DNA from: Balanoglossus misakiensis
Lineage: Eukaryota; Hemichordata
Direction: 5' to 3'
Assembly (NCBI GenBank): GCA_040954595.2
Contig: CM082583.2
Coordinates: 9,238,001-9,302,000, forward strand
Length of the DNA stretch: 64,000 nt
Part shown: positions 31,300 through 41,629 of the stretch, in pieces
Layout: every line of letters starts with the position of its first letter
Position numbering within the stretch: position 1 is the stretch's first letter
Program-made: the position numbers and the translations under genes
Notes under the pieces: model-generated
What the model saw: only the letters and a program-made list of their open reading frames with translations
The model's database searches: none
Told to the model about the DNA's origin: nothing

Positions 31300-32254
31300 G
31301 TAAGTGATATTTTTTATTTCGGAATCTTATAGGCTTAGTTGTCGCAGCGGAGAAATCTAGGCCTAAGGTTAGGCCCACGATGTCTGTGCAATGCGAACAC
31401 ATTTTACTAAATATATTCTTGCATGTTTTTTTCGGTATCTCCGATGAGTCGCAAGGCTATCACAAACTATCTACATGTGTACACATCCATTCGCCACATT
31501 CATGTATTGTCTATATTTCAGTACCAGCGATTGGGACGTGGACACGTTGCACAGGGGGCTGAATGACGTTGCATTCCGTTTTGAAGAAATCTTGGCGGAG
31601 AATTCACGCCTCAAGCAACGTCACAGTGCCACTTGTTGCTTGTTGCCAAGGAGACGCAAACGATCCAAGAAACCACTGCACGTCTATGGCGCAAGTGAGT
31701 TAGATGAACTCAGGTCCGTGTTCCGCGAGATGACGACACGAGTGAAGGAAATCGTCCAAGAAAACAACGACATGTACCAAAAAATACAGAAGTCCGACAG
31801 TCGACACGGCGATCTTATCGAGCGGCTGAATTTAATCAGCGAAGAAAATGACAAACTGAAGGAGAATATAGCCTCCTTAGAAACGGAGAGTCGCGCACAT
31901 CTTGAAGTCACCGCCGAGTTACAAAAAGTCAAAGACGGGCTTGCTGAGGAGTTGTGTGATGTCAAGAGCGAGTTGAAGTTCACGGAAGAAAGCGCGGACA
32001 CAATCGAAAAGGAGAAGTTCGAGTGCGAACTGAAAGTGGAGAGCATGGAAGAGAAAATGAAAGAACTCGAGGAAAAGCTTGCCAAGTTCAAGAAACTTGA
32101 TGTGGAGGCGTTTTCTTTGAGGAGAAACAAGCGGCGTCTTGAGAAATCACTGGCTAACACAGAGAAGGAGAACAATGAACTGAAATGCAGAATTGAGCAA
32201 CTGGAGGGGAAACTCAGTGAAGGAATTCTGCAGAACGATGTAGTCATTGGCTGA
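31223..32254 (+). CDS. Orphan acyl-anchored coiled-coil protein, complete two-exon gene
   Basis: Exon 1 is 31223-31299 and exon 2 is 31522-32254. The intron (GTAAGTG donor, TTTCAG acceptor) restores the frame exactly, giving 269 residues and a TGA stop. The ATG is in strong context (ACCATGG). The frame is open further upstream, but that part looks non-coding. The N-terminus MGNGKSSK fits the N-myristoylation consensus (Gly2, Ser6) and is followed by a basic stretch. Residues 64-76 hold a Cys-Cys pair next to LLPRRRKRSKK, which resembles a palmitoylation plus polybasic membrane motif. From about residue 84 to 258 the chain is Glu/Lys/Leu-rich with heptad-like spacing, indicating a long coiled coil. 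No catalytic domain is visible. A polyadenylation signal follows at 32434. I do not recognise the family. A membrane-tethered scaffold is an inference. Confidence 0.85.
31300..31521 (+). other. Intron of the coiled-coil gene
   Basis: This is a 222-base phase-2 intron with a GTAAGTG donor and a pyrimidine-rich acceptor ending TTTCAG. Nothing else is seen inside it. Confidence 0.85.
31522..32254 (+). CDS. Coiled-coil gene, coding exon 2
   Basis: This exon completes Gly26 and encodes residues 27-269 and the stop. It includes the Cys-Cys/polybasic segment and the whole coiled coil. Its complement is open as a Ser-rich frame, a shadow of the Glu/Lys-rich codons. Confidence 0.88.
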
Positions 32255-32932
32255 TGAGATTAATCAAATGAACATAACATTTTTAAGGCACACACTGTTC
32301 CTACAGCTATGTTAAGAGCAATGTGACACTTGTACGCAAGTGTAGTTTACAGTGTCATGTTGAAATTTTCCCATTTTACAATATATTTTTTAATATTTAT
32401 ATTATATTATATCATATTTATAGGACACTTCAATAAAAACTAATCTAATCTCGAAATTGACTTGTGTGTTATGTTTTTACTCAGCATACATAATACATAC
32501 ATACATGCAAACATACATAATCAAACTCCGAAAAACTTTAGTAGAAAATAATCTTTTGTTAAACTGCTAAGTCATGTGATATTCATAGAGAAAAATCAAT
32601 GGCACATGTCAAATCCAAAATGAAAGCATCAAAATCTCAGGCAGGAAATAATGTCAGGGTCCAATACTACAGATGTGTCATGTTTGATACGTCTCATTGT
32701 ATTTTTCTCAGAAACTGTCAGTCTTCAAGCTTGAGTACAAATAGTAGCAGGCAAAAATATGATGTGAGCCCTCACTGGCATATCAGAAAAGTCTTTTGTT
32801 TTTCAGTAACACCGAGTGGGTGTGGACATGTACACCGTTTGAATACAGTCCCTCAAGTTGTTTTTTTTCAGCGATAGCATTAATTACTGTAGAGGAATGA
32901 CTGGTGGCTCCACTGAAACCCTAACAAAACTA
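32255..32932. other. Convergent 3' intergenic region
   Basis: The stop codons of the coiled-coil gene (+) and INTS14 (-) are 679 bases apart and face each other. The very AT-rich part at 32380-32440 holds the plus-strand AATAAA and, on the minus strand, an ATTAAA variant at 32389-32394. INTS14 transcripts could therefore overlap the neighbour's 3' UTR. I saw no minus-strand AATAAA in this interval. Confidence 0.5.
32434..32439 (+). terminator. Polyadenylation signal AATAAA of the coiled-coil gene
   Basis: A canonical AATAAA lies 180 bases after the stop codon in an AT-rich 3' UTR. It is the first strong signal downstream of this gene. Confidence 0.75.
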
Positions 32933-33157
32933 TCAATCATTTTCAGTAAAATTGGTCTGAAGTGGGGTGATGTTGTGCGTAACATCTCGGTCTATCGACA
33001 GCCTCAGTTCCTTTGTGGCGTGAGTCAGCTGCAGAGCGGCGTCGGGACTGGCTGTGCCCGGCAACAGGGTACACTCTCTTTCCAACATGGCCGCCATGCC
33101 TTCCAGTAACTCGTAGAAACCAATGGTGAGGGCGGCCTTCCGGAGTCTGTTCAGTTC
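32933..33157 (-). CDS. INTS14 coding exon 8 and stop
   Basis: It encodes residues 427-500, starting ELNRLRKAAL, and the TGA stop. It contains the conserved LERECTLLP and LQLTHATKEL helices. Confidence 0.93.
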   Translation of the reverse strand, partial: ELNRLRKAALTIGFYELLEGMAAMLERECTLLPGTASPDAALQLTHATKELRLSIDRDVTHNITPLQTNFTEND

Positions 33158-34018
33158 CTGTCGGTGGAAACACAATAATTGTATTATGAAATGTACTGTC
33201 ACGCTGTGTCTGCACCTGTGTGGCTAAAGAACAGTAGCACAGTACATTGCCACTCTATATCTGAGACAAAGTAATCTAGTTAAAGTGGCCTCAACCCCCT
33301 CTCACACAAATCGCACTCACAACCTCATTCACTCACTTTATAGAAGGCTTGCTGTTTCTCCGGCAATTTCCTCGCTTGTCTCAGGATCTTCTGAATGTCA
33401 GCCTGAAATGGACAAAGAGACGGACACGTTCAGCTGAACGACAACATGGTGAGCGAGAGTGGAGGAAACTGTTTGGAGTGTTGATCAACAATGAGAATAG
33501 CCACGACCACAGACTGTATCAGGGCGTTACATATTAAGGAATCTGGTTACATTAGCGAAATCTTACAAACCTGCGACACCAGCTGCAGCTTACCTGTAAA
33601 CCACTGGCTTTGACCCAGACAACACTATTCTGTGCATAGCTTCTCTTTTCCGTCGGTCTCACGGGAAATGGGGTCTTGGTGTCTTCCTCTCCGTACGGAT
33701 TGACGTCAAAATCTGAGTCGCAATGAAAATTGGGACACATAATTCCAAAACAAAACTTGTGATTGAGAGAGATCTAGCTGACAGTCTGCAAGGGGGGAAT
33801 CTAACAATAAGAATATCTCACCTGTGCACGGACCCAGCATCGAGAATCTTCCCAACCAAGATATGCTTGCATCTCCCGGTTCGAATATGGACAGCATCAA
33901 GTTGGATTTCTTCTTGCTGTCTGCCCACGAGTACAGCATTCCGTACCAATCAGGTCTAGATGGTGTGCATTAAGTGATATGTTATGTAAGTGTCTAGTAG
34001 GATTCGAACCTATTAATC

Positions 34019-34060
<42 letters not shown>

Positions 34061-37000
34061 GCATCGCCTGCTTGCTTAGGGACAATTACGGCTGCTGATG
34101 ATAATGCAGTCAATGATGTACAGTAGTTTAACAAATTACACAATCATGTTCTTTACTCACCCTATCTGCGCCAACGCAACCATGTTCTCAACCTTCAGAC
34201 TTCCGTGCAGCAAGACACAGAACGAGGGCGTCTTCCCCTCATCTGTGCCGTCCTCATCGTCGGAGACCTTGGCGCTGGGGTCTGCAGGAGTCAAGGAGAC
34301 GCTGATTAGCACGGATACGCAATGGAGAGGGGAAACGCACAATGTCTCCGAGACAGTGAAGTCATTTCGTCTGATGATGAAAAGTGATATCACAGTGCCA
34401 ACCCTGAGGGTGGAGATGAACTAAGAAAATCCCATCTTAGTTGCTGCCCCGGGGATAAAATAAACATTTCGCTGTGATTAAAAGAAGATTACTTTGTGAA
34501 CTTTTGCGTTCTGCAATTAAGAATTGCCCCTTCTATCCAAATCTATAATTATAAGTGTGAAGCCTCGTCAGAAAAGTATATAAGCCCCGCAAGCTCTGGT
34601 CCCCAACAGTTGATTCAGGTACATGTAGGAATCTGAGCATTAAAGAGTAGCAGCTGAAAAAAATCCACTGTGGCACATCTTTTTACTTTTGATCATAAAC
34701 ATTAAATTTTGATATTAAAAGTACAGCATGAATGGTTCCTCAATTATGTTTTCAAATTTGCGCTTAAATGCTACTGCACACGTCATGTGGAATTACCTTA
34801 ATTCACATCAAAATCCACCAAAATAGTACATCGCCGGTCTTTTCCTATTAACAAAGCAAATTTTCCTATACCACCACAGATGATTAAATCAGCCATATTT
34901 CTTGATTCAAATATGCACTCCTACGCTGGAGCAAAATTCAGCAATTTCATGAAAGAACGGTTGACAACAGACCTCACACACATAACAGATGCATTTGATA
35001 ATCAGATTAACACTGCGTTTGGTGTGAGAGCCTCGCGTCTGAATGCCCTGTGACGTAAATACATGCCACCGAATGCAACCGTGCTATTAACTCCCACCAT
35101 GTTATCCAGTGGACGACCTCGGCGTAATTTCATTAAGCAGGAAATATGTTATCCAATATTACAAGGTGTATGCATTAAGCACTGACAATAGACTGCAGGG
35201 TTATTTCAAAGAAGTGGCCTGTGATCGTGTGGTTTGTGCTGTTTCTGGAAGTGGTTTCTGATTTGTCAAGGGGATATAATAGCCACCACTTGAATACATT
35301 TCATTTGTAAATGTGCATCAATTAGCAAAGTGGGTAAACTTGGACGCCTTCAGAGGGAAATGGGGGTAAAGATTTCATGGAGAAAATTGATAGCAAGGAC
35401 GGGTCTGTGCGCTGCAATAACAGCTGAGAATATTTTAATAAAAAGGATTACTAGGGATCTAACTGAGCATTGAAGTTGGTGGGGTGTGAAGGTCCACCCA
35501 TTCTAATGAAAGTCCAGCCTGAGAGATTAGTCACACTAAATTAGTCAAAAGCTATTAAACTTGCTCCTAATTACTTTACCCTTGATTTAATTGAGCCTCT
35601 TTTGTCAAAATTTATGAGAAAAAAATCATTGGAATGACGACATGCTCCATTGTCTGATTGAAATGGACACAAAGGACACAGAGATTAGAGTACTTATAAT
35701 ATTATTTCCTGATGAAAGCGATCGAATTGGAAACATCATGCCACCTGTGTTTTGTGGAAGTGAAATAATTTCTACAAGGTCTATCCAAGTACAGACTGCA
35801 AGAATATACCATTACACAGAAAACAGAGGGGTGGGGAGGATAACTCTGATAGTGTTTTGTAGAGTACATGTACTAACTTTGTGAATGAATGTCTCAAAGG
35901 GTCAGTTTGTTTTTTTCGTTCTGTATGTCAACTACAATTAAAATTACCTCCATTATTATGCAAAATTAGTCATCACACTACCAGAAATTCCTGGGGAGAA
36001 CACACTGCATGTGTCTAATGACTGTTATTATCATTGACAAAAGACTCAAAAAGTCAATCTTCAATGACAATGGTACAGATTGCAATTTTGTCTCAAGCTG
36101 TCGCATTTTACTAAACGAGTCATTCTGTTTCGTTACCTTTCTGTGGTCTTGGCAACACCAGGTGTCGCGAAATTATAGGCGGGCTGCAGATGTCGGCGAT
36201 ATCCATGAAACCGCAGATCTGCAACTCGTGCGAGACTTCTTTGCAGACCGTCTCAAAGTCGTGGCTCTTGAAGTAGACCTCGGGCGTGGGCGTCAGCTGG
36301 ATCTCCGAATCCAGGTGCCCGCACTTCAAGACGCCGTAGAAGGGGGCGAAGGCGTTCTCGGCGAACCGGCCGAACATCTGCTGCACCGACTTCAGGCTGA
36401 GGGCGCCCTCGGGCAGGTGGACGCTTCCCCCGCCGCCGTTGACGTCGATCAGCTTCTGGTAGAGGTTCAGGGCGCCACACTGAAGAGCCTCGCTCTGGGA
36501 GCAGATCAGCATCACTTGGATCTTGCAAGGAAACGGGAAAGGGATGGGCAGCACGCGGTCCTTGGCCGACTTGGAGTTGTCCAGCATGTGACGAAGGGAG
36601 CCTGCACCGTGGCCACTCCTGCCATCAGTAACCAAAATCAACTAGGAGATGAAAAAATAAATTAAGATAACTCTGGTGTCAGTGTACATATTTACAATAT
36701 GTATATGTATACATTTCTTGCAAGCTCAATATCCATGTAGTGCTGGCAAATGAAACATGCTAACAGGTGGTAATATTAATAAACACACGAAGTGAAACCA
36801 CATGCAAAGTCGCAGTACCTGGCAGGGTGTTGCTGAACTCCATTCTTCTAAAACAATGGACTTGACTTCCATCAAAGCCATTTCCAGTCTGGTCTTGTCA
36901 TACAAATCCAACTTGAGCACTTCTTTCTGAAGTGGAAGAAAACGTCAAAAGTATTGAAGGACAGTTGTCCTACTGTTAACAAGGACGTGCGTGACCAGCC

Positions 37001-37829
37001 AAATTCCATAAATCTCGTGGGCACACAACATACATATAATCGTGATTAAAAACTGTCACATTATTTATTTTGCAGGAATAATGATCTGATTCATGATTGT
37101 ATTAAACACGCACCCCCATCTGGTGCTCGTATGTCACTGTGTTACACATTCTTTTTTTGAATAAAAATATGACTAGATTACATGTACTTCATGTCACATA
37201 ATTACAAAACCAGTGATGAACTGTTTTCGTGAACTTTCTATGAACTCTGGTTTCATGCCATACAAACTCTACTTCTATTGGTGATATCGATAAAAAAGTG
37301 GTTTTTCAGGTTAATGTGAAGCTGTTATCAATTACATACATACGTGAAATGCTGGTCTAGAATTCTGATTACCCCATGATTGATTACACTATGCATGTAC
37401 ATTGCACGGTCACCAACTCCATTGTTGCATCTGAAAATTAATGACTTGGATCCACTAGGCATCGCAAGCACTGGGAACAATGCGCAATATGAAACCAATC
37501 TTATAATTTTTTTTCAGCATCACTCATGCTCTATTTGTTAATGTCAAGGCAACTAATTGAGATACTGCACTTTTTTACATGTATACTTTCAGCTTTGGAC
37601 AAACCTTCAATTCATTGTAATCTCTTGTGAACGGAACTTTGAGCTCAAACAGCGACGAGAAGACAGAGAGTCCCGTGAACTCAAGTCGGCTGTATGTGGC
37701 CATGTAGTCCAGCAGCGACGTGATTCCATGCTGAGCCAAATGGCGACGCTGGTATTCTTCACCTCCGTCTGTCGGTGGCAAGGGCCTTGCCATCGACAAG
37801 GACACATCCACAAGTATAAGAGTTGGCAT
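32933..37829 (-). CDS. INTS14: Integrator complex subunit 14 (INTS14/VWA9), complete
   Basis: Eight coding exons join in frame to 1,503 bases encoding 500 residues (human protein 518). INTS14 belongs to the Integrator complex, a nuclear RNA-polymerase-II-associated assembly that processes snRNA and attenuates transcription. It forms a module with INTS10 and INTS13. The N-terminal von Willebrand factor A domain starts MPTLILVDVSLSM, with an intact MIDAS motif DxSxS (D8, S10, S12) and the later VTDG (115-118). Conserved blocks follow: HGSLKVENM (about 305-313), ADSKKKSNLM (331-340), NPYGEEDTKTPFP (369-381) and RECTLLP in the C-terminal helical region. The chain is shorter than human in the loop around residues 270-295. 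Splice sites are all GT-AG. The human comparison is from memory of the family. Confidence 0.95.
33337..33402 (-). CDS. INTS14 coding exon 7
   Basis: This 66-base exon encodes residues 405-426 (ADIQKILRQARKLPEKQQ, then AFYK). It is flanked by TTTCAG and GTGAGT and is too short to stand out as an open frame. Confidence 0.9.
33594..33712 (-). CDS. INTS14 coding exon 6
   Basis: It encodes Asp365 to Gln404, including NPYGEEDTKTPFP and KRSYAQNSVVWVKASGLQ. The acceptor is GACTCAG and the donor GTAAGC, phase 0. Confidence 0.92.
33822..33955 (-). CDS. INTS14 coding exon 5
   Basis: It encodes Gly320 to Thr364 plus one base, with the conserved WYGMLYSWADSKKKSNLM block. The acceptor is CATCTAG and the donor GTGAGA. 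Confidence 0.92.
33956..34160 (-). other. INTS14 intron 4 with (CAAT)n microsatellite
   Basis: This is a 205-base phase-2 intron. It carries about ten tandem CAAT units at 34022-34060 and, next to them, a minus-strand GGTTCGAATCC B-box-like sequence at 34000-34010 with no tRNA body beside it. Confidence 0.85.
34161..34281 (-). CDS. INTS14 coding exon 4
   Basis: It encodes Asp280 (split codon) to Ile319 plus two bases: an acidic linker followed by PSFCVLLHGSLKVENMVAL. The acceptor is CTCCTGCAG and the donor GTGAGT. Confidence 0.92.
34282..36136 (-). other. INTS14 intron 3
   Basis: This is the largest coding intron, 1,855 bases, phase 1. It is AT-rich unique sequence with one TACATGTA at 35865-35872. 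No nested gene was identified; the plus-strand open frame at 35642-35884 has no recognisable domain. Confidence 0.8.
36137..36641 (-). CDS. INTS14 coding exon 3
   Basis: It encodes residues 112-279 plus one base, completing the vWA domain (LILVTDG at the start) and entering the beta-barrel region (GFMDIADICSPPIISRHLVLP). It is strikingly more GC- and CpG-rich than the other exons of the gene. Its complement is therefore open over 200 codons, which is a shadow and not a gene. Confidence 0.94.
36819..36926 (-). CDS. INTS14 coding exon 2
   Basis: It encodes residues 76-111 (EVLKLDLYDKTRLEMAL ... SSATPCQ), part of the vWA fold. Both ends are phase 0, with donor GTACTG and acceptor TTCAG. Confidence 0.92.
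36927..37604 (-). other. INTS14 intron 1 (coding)
   Basis: This is a 678-base phase-0 intron of AT-rich unique sequence. No nested gene is seen. Confidence 0.85.
37605..37829 (-). CDS. INTS14 coding exon 1
   Basis: It encodes residues 1-75, including the MIDAS DxSxS. The donor after Lys75 is GTTTGT, phase 0. A pyrimidine-rich acceptor (TTTTTTTCTAG) 18 bases upstream of the ATG shows the exon begins at 37847 with short 5' UTR. Confidence 0.93.
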
Positions 37830-37847
37830 TTTCGCTTATCTGTATAC

Positions 37848-38348
37848 CTAGAAAAAAAGAAAGACGAAGGAAAGGAAGGCATGATTGCAGTTTAATGATC
37901 CTCAATACAAGATGGCAATCTCTGCATACATTTATAATTCACAACATGTGTAAAGAGGAACATCATCTCAAGCCATCCTGTTTTAGGGAAACTGGTATAT
38001 TGTATGACCTCCAATCCATGCTTATTTTGATGGTACTTTGGCTTGGCTGTTCCCAGAATTCATTGAGAGCAGAGTGCATCATTGATGACACTGAATCAAT
38101 GATGGAACTAATCCAATCCCTCCTTAGGCCTGAGCTCCCCTGCCAGACCCTAACTCATAGCAGTTTTGTGCAAAGTACATGTAGCTCTGCGTGGCAGGGC
38201 TGTGTGTCTAATACGGCGAACCACACAGCAGCCAGTGGTGTGGAGGCATATATACACACAGCCCTGCCACACACGAGCTATGTGCAATAAGTACGTGTAG
38301 GCACAGTCCACAGTGTATTTGCAACGCTGTGCTAAAAGATCTACTTAC
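37848..38348 (-). other. Probable 5' UTR intron of INTS14
   Basis: The strong acceptor before 37847 needs an upstream non-coding exon. A GTAAGT donor on the minus strand begins at 38348 (plus-strand ACTTAC at 38343-38348) and is the best partner. The interval holds two secondary-structure elements: a perfect 10-bp hairpin at 38077-38104 and a larger inverted repeat at 38182-38280. Confidence 0.55.
38182..38280. mobile_element. Fold-back (MITE-like) inverted repeat
   Basis: TAGCTC at 38182-38187 and GTGGCAGGGCTGTGTGT at 38191-38207 are mirrored as reverse complements at 38275-38280 and 38254-38270. The inner 17 bp are perfect and the spacer is about 46 bp. A related direct repeat flanks the element (GTGCAAAGTACATGTAG at 38168 and a two-base-longer version at 38282-38300). 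The architecture resembles a small non-autonomous fold-back element, but no family was recognised. Confidence 0.45.
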
Positions 38349-38560
38349 TTATGTCATCTACAAGTAAAATCTTTCTTTATAGTGTATACAGTTTCGTCAT
38401 ATTCACCCTACTACAAGATTCTCATGATCGTACCGCCGCAATCACATGTCAAAGACAACGATGTTTAGCCGTCTGCTGCAATTTCACGTTGTATACACAA
38501 CTGCACTTCCGGGATTTGACGGGCTTGCGCAGTATGGTCCCGTGACGTCACAAATACTGA
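38349..38560 (-). promoter_or_regulatory. Putative INTS14 promoter and 5' UTR exon
   Basis: Upstream of the inferred 5' UTR donor lie an ETS-type ACTTCCGGG at 38505-38513 and a full CRE palindrome TGACGTCA at 38543-38550. This combination is typical of TATA-less housekeeping promoters and suits an Integrator gene. The transcription start is not determined. Confidence 0.45.
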
Positions 38561-40756
38561 AGGGGATCATTAGCCCTGGTGGTACCCGGGCATACTAGTC
38601 TTGTACACAGAGGAACTGTGTCTTCTTAGACCAACAGATATTGCCCATCTTTCGTAAAGCTTGCCATATGACGACTTAATTCACTCATTCATAATATAAA
38701 TGTACAAGGAACGCTACATTTCATCCATTACACCAGAACAATACCCCCATCACATGCATCAAACTTTTAGTGGGTATATTTAGCAAAGTACCTCCATATA
38801 CCGTACAGTACATAAATAATCCATAACCCCCATATCATATATTGTAGCATTACACAATAAATTAGACGTGCAACGAAAAGTTAATGTAACCACGCTTGTA
38901 GTTTCTATCATCTAGTAAGTTTCACACGTTCCCGGATTCACTTTGCCGTACTAGCCTGATTCTTTGCCGAGAAAAGTTTCGCGTCGCTCAGCACGGACAC
39001 GATCATTTGCCTCGTTGATAATTTACGGTTTGGGGCCTTGAGGCTCTTGGATTTGAGGGTAACCTAAATAGCAAATTCGAACGTTCAATAGAAAGTTCAA
39101 ACACGAGTCAACGACACAAATCTGGATTACAGTTTATAAAGGTAAATCCAGAGACTGATGCTTTTTCGTAGACACAGATGGGGAAGGAGCCTATCGCTGG
39201 AAATGTTGGGGGCGCTGTTCATGTAAATTACACGCCGCTTTCAATGTTCATCATCATCCGCATCCGCATCCCCGATATTTCTCTATTTACATTGCCATTC
39301 ATTTTCGCGTCTGTCATACACACAGCGACAGGATCCATCCAACGGAAAACAGCCTTACACCAGCGACTGATGTCAATGGACAAGGACGTCAGGTAAAACA
39401 GCAGAAGGTAACAGAATGATCGAATATTCGATGTTTCAAAAATCACGTCAGAATCCTATGATTTTCCCGTGAATTTGAGTTACGTCGCGTTCGATATGTT
39501 GGCAATTGTTTCTTGACTATATAGGCTTACTGCTAGCTAGCTAGCTGCACCAAAGCCGCTATAGTCGTTATTATCGCCAGTGCTATGATATGTTAAAGAC
39601 GGCTCTCAAAATAGTGGTGTATTTAGTTTTCTAATAGTATGGGTTTAAGCTTGTGATGTAGAATGATGTACGATAACATGTACCGGCGAAATGGATGAGA
39701 CAGAACGACTCTCTATTTTTATTTTAGTGTAATAGTGATTCGTCGAGATTTTCGTTTGTCGTTTCCACGTTCGCCCATATCGTCCAAGAGACGTAATAAG
39801 TTAACGTTGTCGTATCAGGCCACGGCACGTCACTTTCGGTATAAAATGAAATTTAAAGAGCGCATCTTATCCGCGCGCGTACATTTTTTAATTATTTCTT
39901 TGAAACATCGTCATTTTCTATGCATTGTTGAGACCATGCAACTACAATTTTCTACTCGCTTTATTTTGGATGCCAGTTCAACCGGCAGTTGACTGATTAC
40001 ATTCTCTCATATTGTAAGCTTACGTGTGTGTGCTTCTGAAAACACAAATTAAACGTAGTGCGTTGATATAATACTATTAACCACACCAAAACCGAGAGAG
40101 AAATAAAAAAAAAAAGCCGATGTTCGATTTCACCTCCGGTATTGTTTTTTTTTTTCGAAGTTTAACGATTGAGCTTACGTCAATCCAGTAGAAATCCCTC
40201 TTAATTTTTGTTACATACATAGAGAAAATCGATTACTACATTCTTATCGACGCTAAGACAAAATATGATGTTAGATTTAATGTGTCCATTATCTTACCAT
40301 TTATCGCACAATTCATTAGTCAAATCTTCTAAAGTAGATGTCGGTTTCATGTTTCAGAGAGAGAGAGGGAGAGAAAAAAAACGCGTCCATTCGTAAAATG
40401 AATATTGCTTGAATTTCATATCCGATTCCTTACTTTTATTGCTCTGATACAATTGATGTTCCAGTGGCCGTTCTGTTTGTTGCTTCAGGTGAAAAACTCA
40501 TCCCTGTCGCCGTTTTAATATAAATTCGTCCTGCCCGATATATAGACGTCCGCCTGAGCAAGCATGGGGAACGCTGCTACACTAATGTGATTTGCCACAC
40601 CTCCAGACGGAAGTCGTGAAACAGTAGCCGGTTGCTAAGGAATGAAAACAGTCTCGCTCTCACTCGGATGGAGTGTACCTTTCAATGGGAATTAATCAAA
40701 TTCTCAGAACTTTCAAGAACCAAGACACAAGTCCGTGAAATCTCCCCACTCCCACT
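38561..40756. other. Intergenic region between INTS14 and SLC24A (head to head)
   Basis: This is about 2.2 kb of AT-rich DNA with no supported exon. It should hold the SLC24A promoter and 5' UTR. Weak candidates are TATA-like TATATA/TATAAA stretches near 40515-40545 and an X-box-like GTTGCTAAGGAA at 40631. A run of GCTAGCTAGCTAGC-type palindromes lies at about 39533-39546. Confidence 0.45.
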
Positions 40757-41629
40757 ATGATTCTCATAAGGCATTTGAGACATCGGAAAAGGTTATCTGA
40801 AACGCGGATTTTGTGTTTAGTGACTGTGATCGGTCTGGGATGGCTTTCCATACTGTACTCCACGTCGCAAGTTGAAAGCAATATGGATATTCTGGTGGAT
40901 ATCGGTCGGGAACATGACTTGGATGAGGAAGGCCGGACCTATTGGAGTGCCAAATCGAGACATTTACTTCAAGCTTCAACATTAAATGCCCCTACTGAGA
41001 ACCTTTCAAGCACCGAGGCCCCGAAAACAACTCGCGAAGGCAAGCAGTATCCTCCGGACATTTTTTCGTTGGAAGAGCGCAGAAAAGGAGCAGTGATCCT
41101 CTACTGTATGGGGCTTATTTACATGTTTGTCGCTTTGGCCATCGTCTGCGATGAATTTTTCGTTCCCGCGCTGGGCGTCATTACGGACAAGCTGCTGATT
41201 TCAGACGACGTTGCCGGGGCAACGTTCATGGCAGCCGGCGGCAGCGCCCCCGAACTCTTCACCAGTATCATTGGTGTCTTTTTCGCGAGGAGCAACGTTG
41301 GCATCAGCACCATCGTCGGCTCGGCCGTTTTTAATATTCTCTTCGTCATTGGCATGTGTGCAGTTTGCAGTCACGGCGTTCTTCACTTGACTTGGTGGCC
41401 ACTTTTCAGGGATGTTTTTTTCTACAGTCTCAGTCTCATTGTTTTGATTGTGTGTTTTTATGACGGTTACATTGACTGGTACGAATCACTAGGTCTTCTC
41501 TCAATCTACGCGGCCTATGTAACTTTCATGAAGTTTAACGTAAGCATTGAAACGTTTGTCAAACGAAAAATTTCCAGGAACAAAGTCAGCAAGGTCAAGA
41601 GCCAGGAAGAATTGAGAACGCGTGCTGAG
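40757..41629 (+). CDS. SLC24A1/2: K+-dependent Na+/Ca2+ exchanger (NCKX1/2 type), first coding exon
   Basis: This exon gives 291 residues of a plasma-membrane exchanger that, in the family, moves 4 Na+ against 1 Ca2+ and 1 K+. An N-terminal hydrophobic segment (about 18-35, the M0 signal anchor) is followed by an extracellular loop with a sequon at N82 and the family block [16 protein letters not shown] (98-113). The alpha-1 repeat comes next: [16 protein letters not shown], then [20 protein letters not shown] with the ion-binding Glu at 166, and [14 protein letters not shown] (187-200). Two or three more membrane helices lead to MKFN (258-261) and the start of the cytoplasmic loop. The donor GAG|GTAAGT is phase 0. 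The C-terminal alpha-2 half is not in the window. The MKFN...RNKVSKV tail favours NCKX1/2 over NCKX3-5, but one exon cannot settle orthology. Confidence 0.93.
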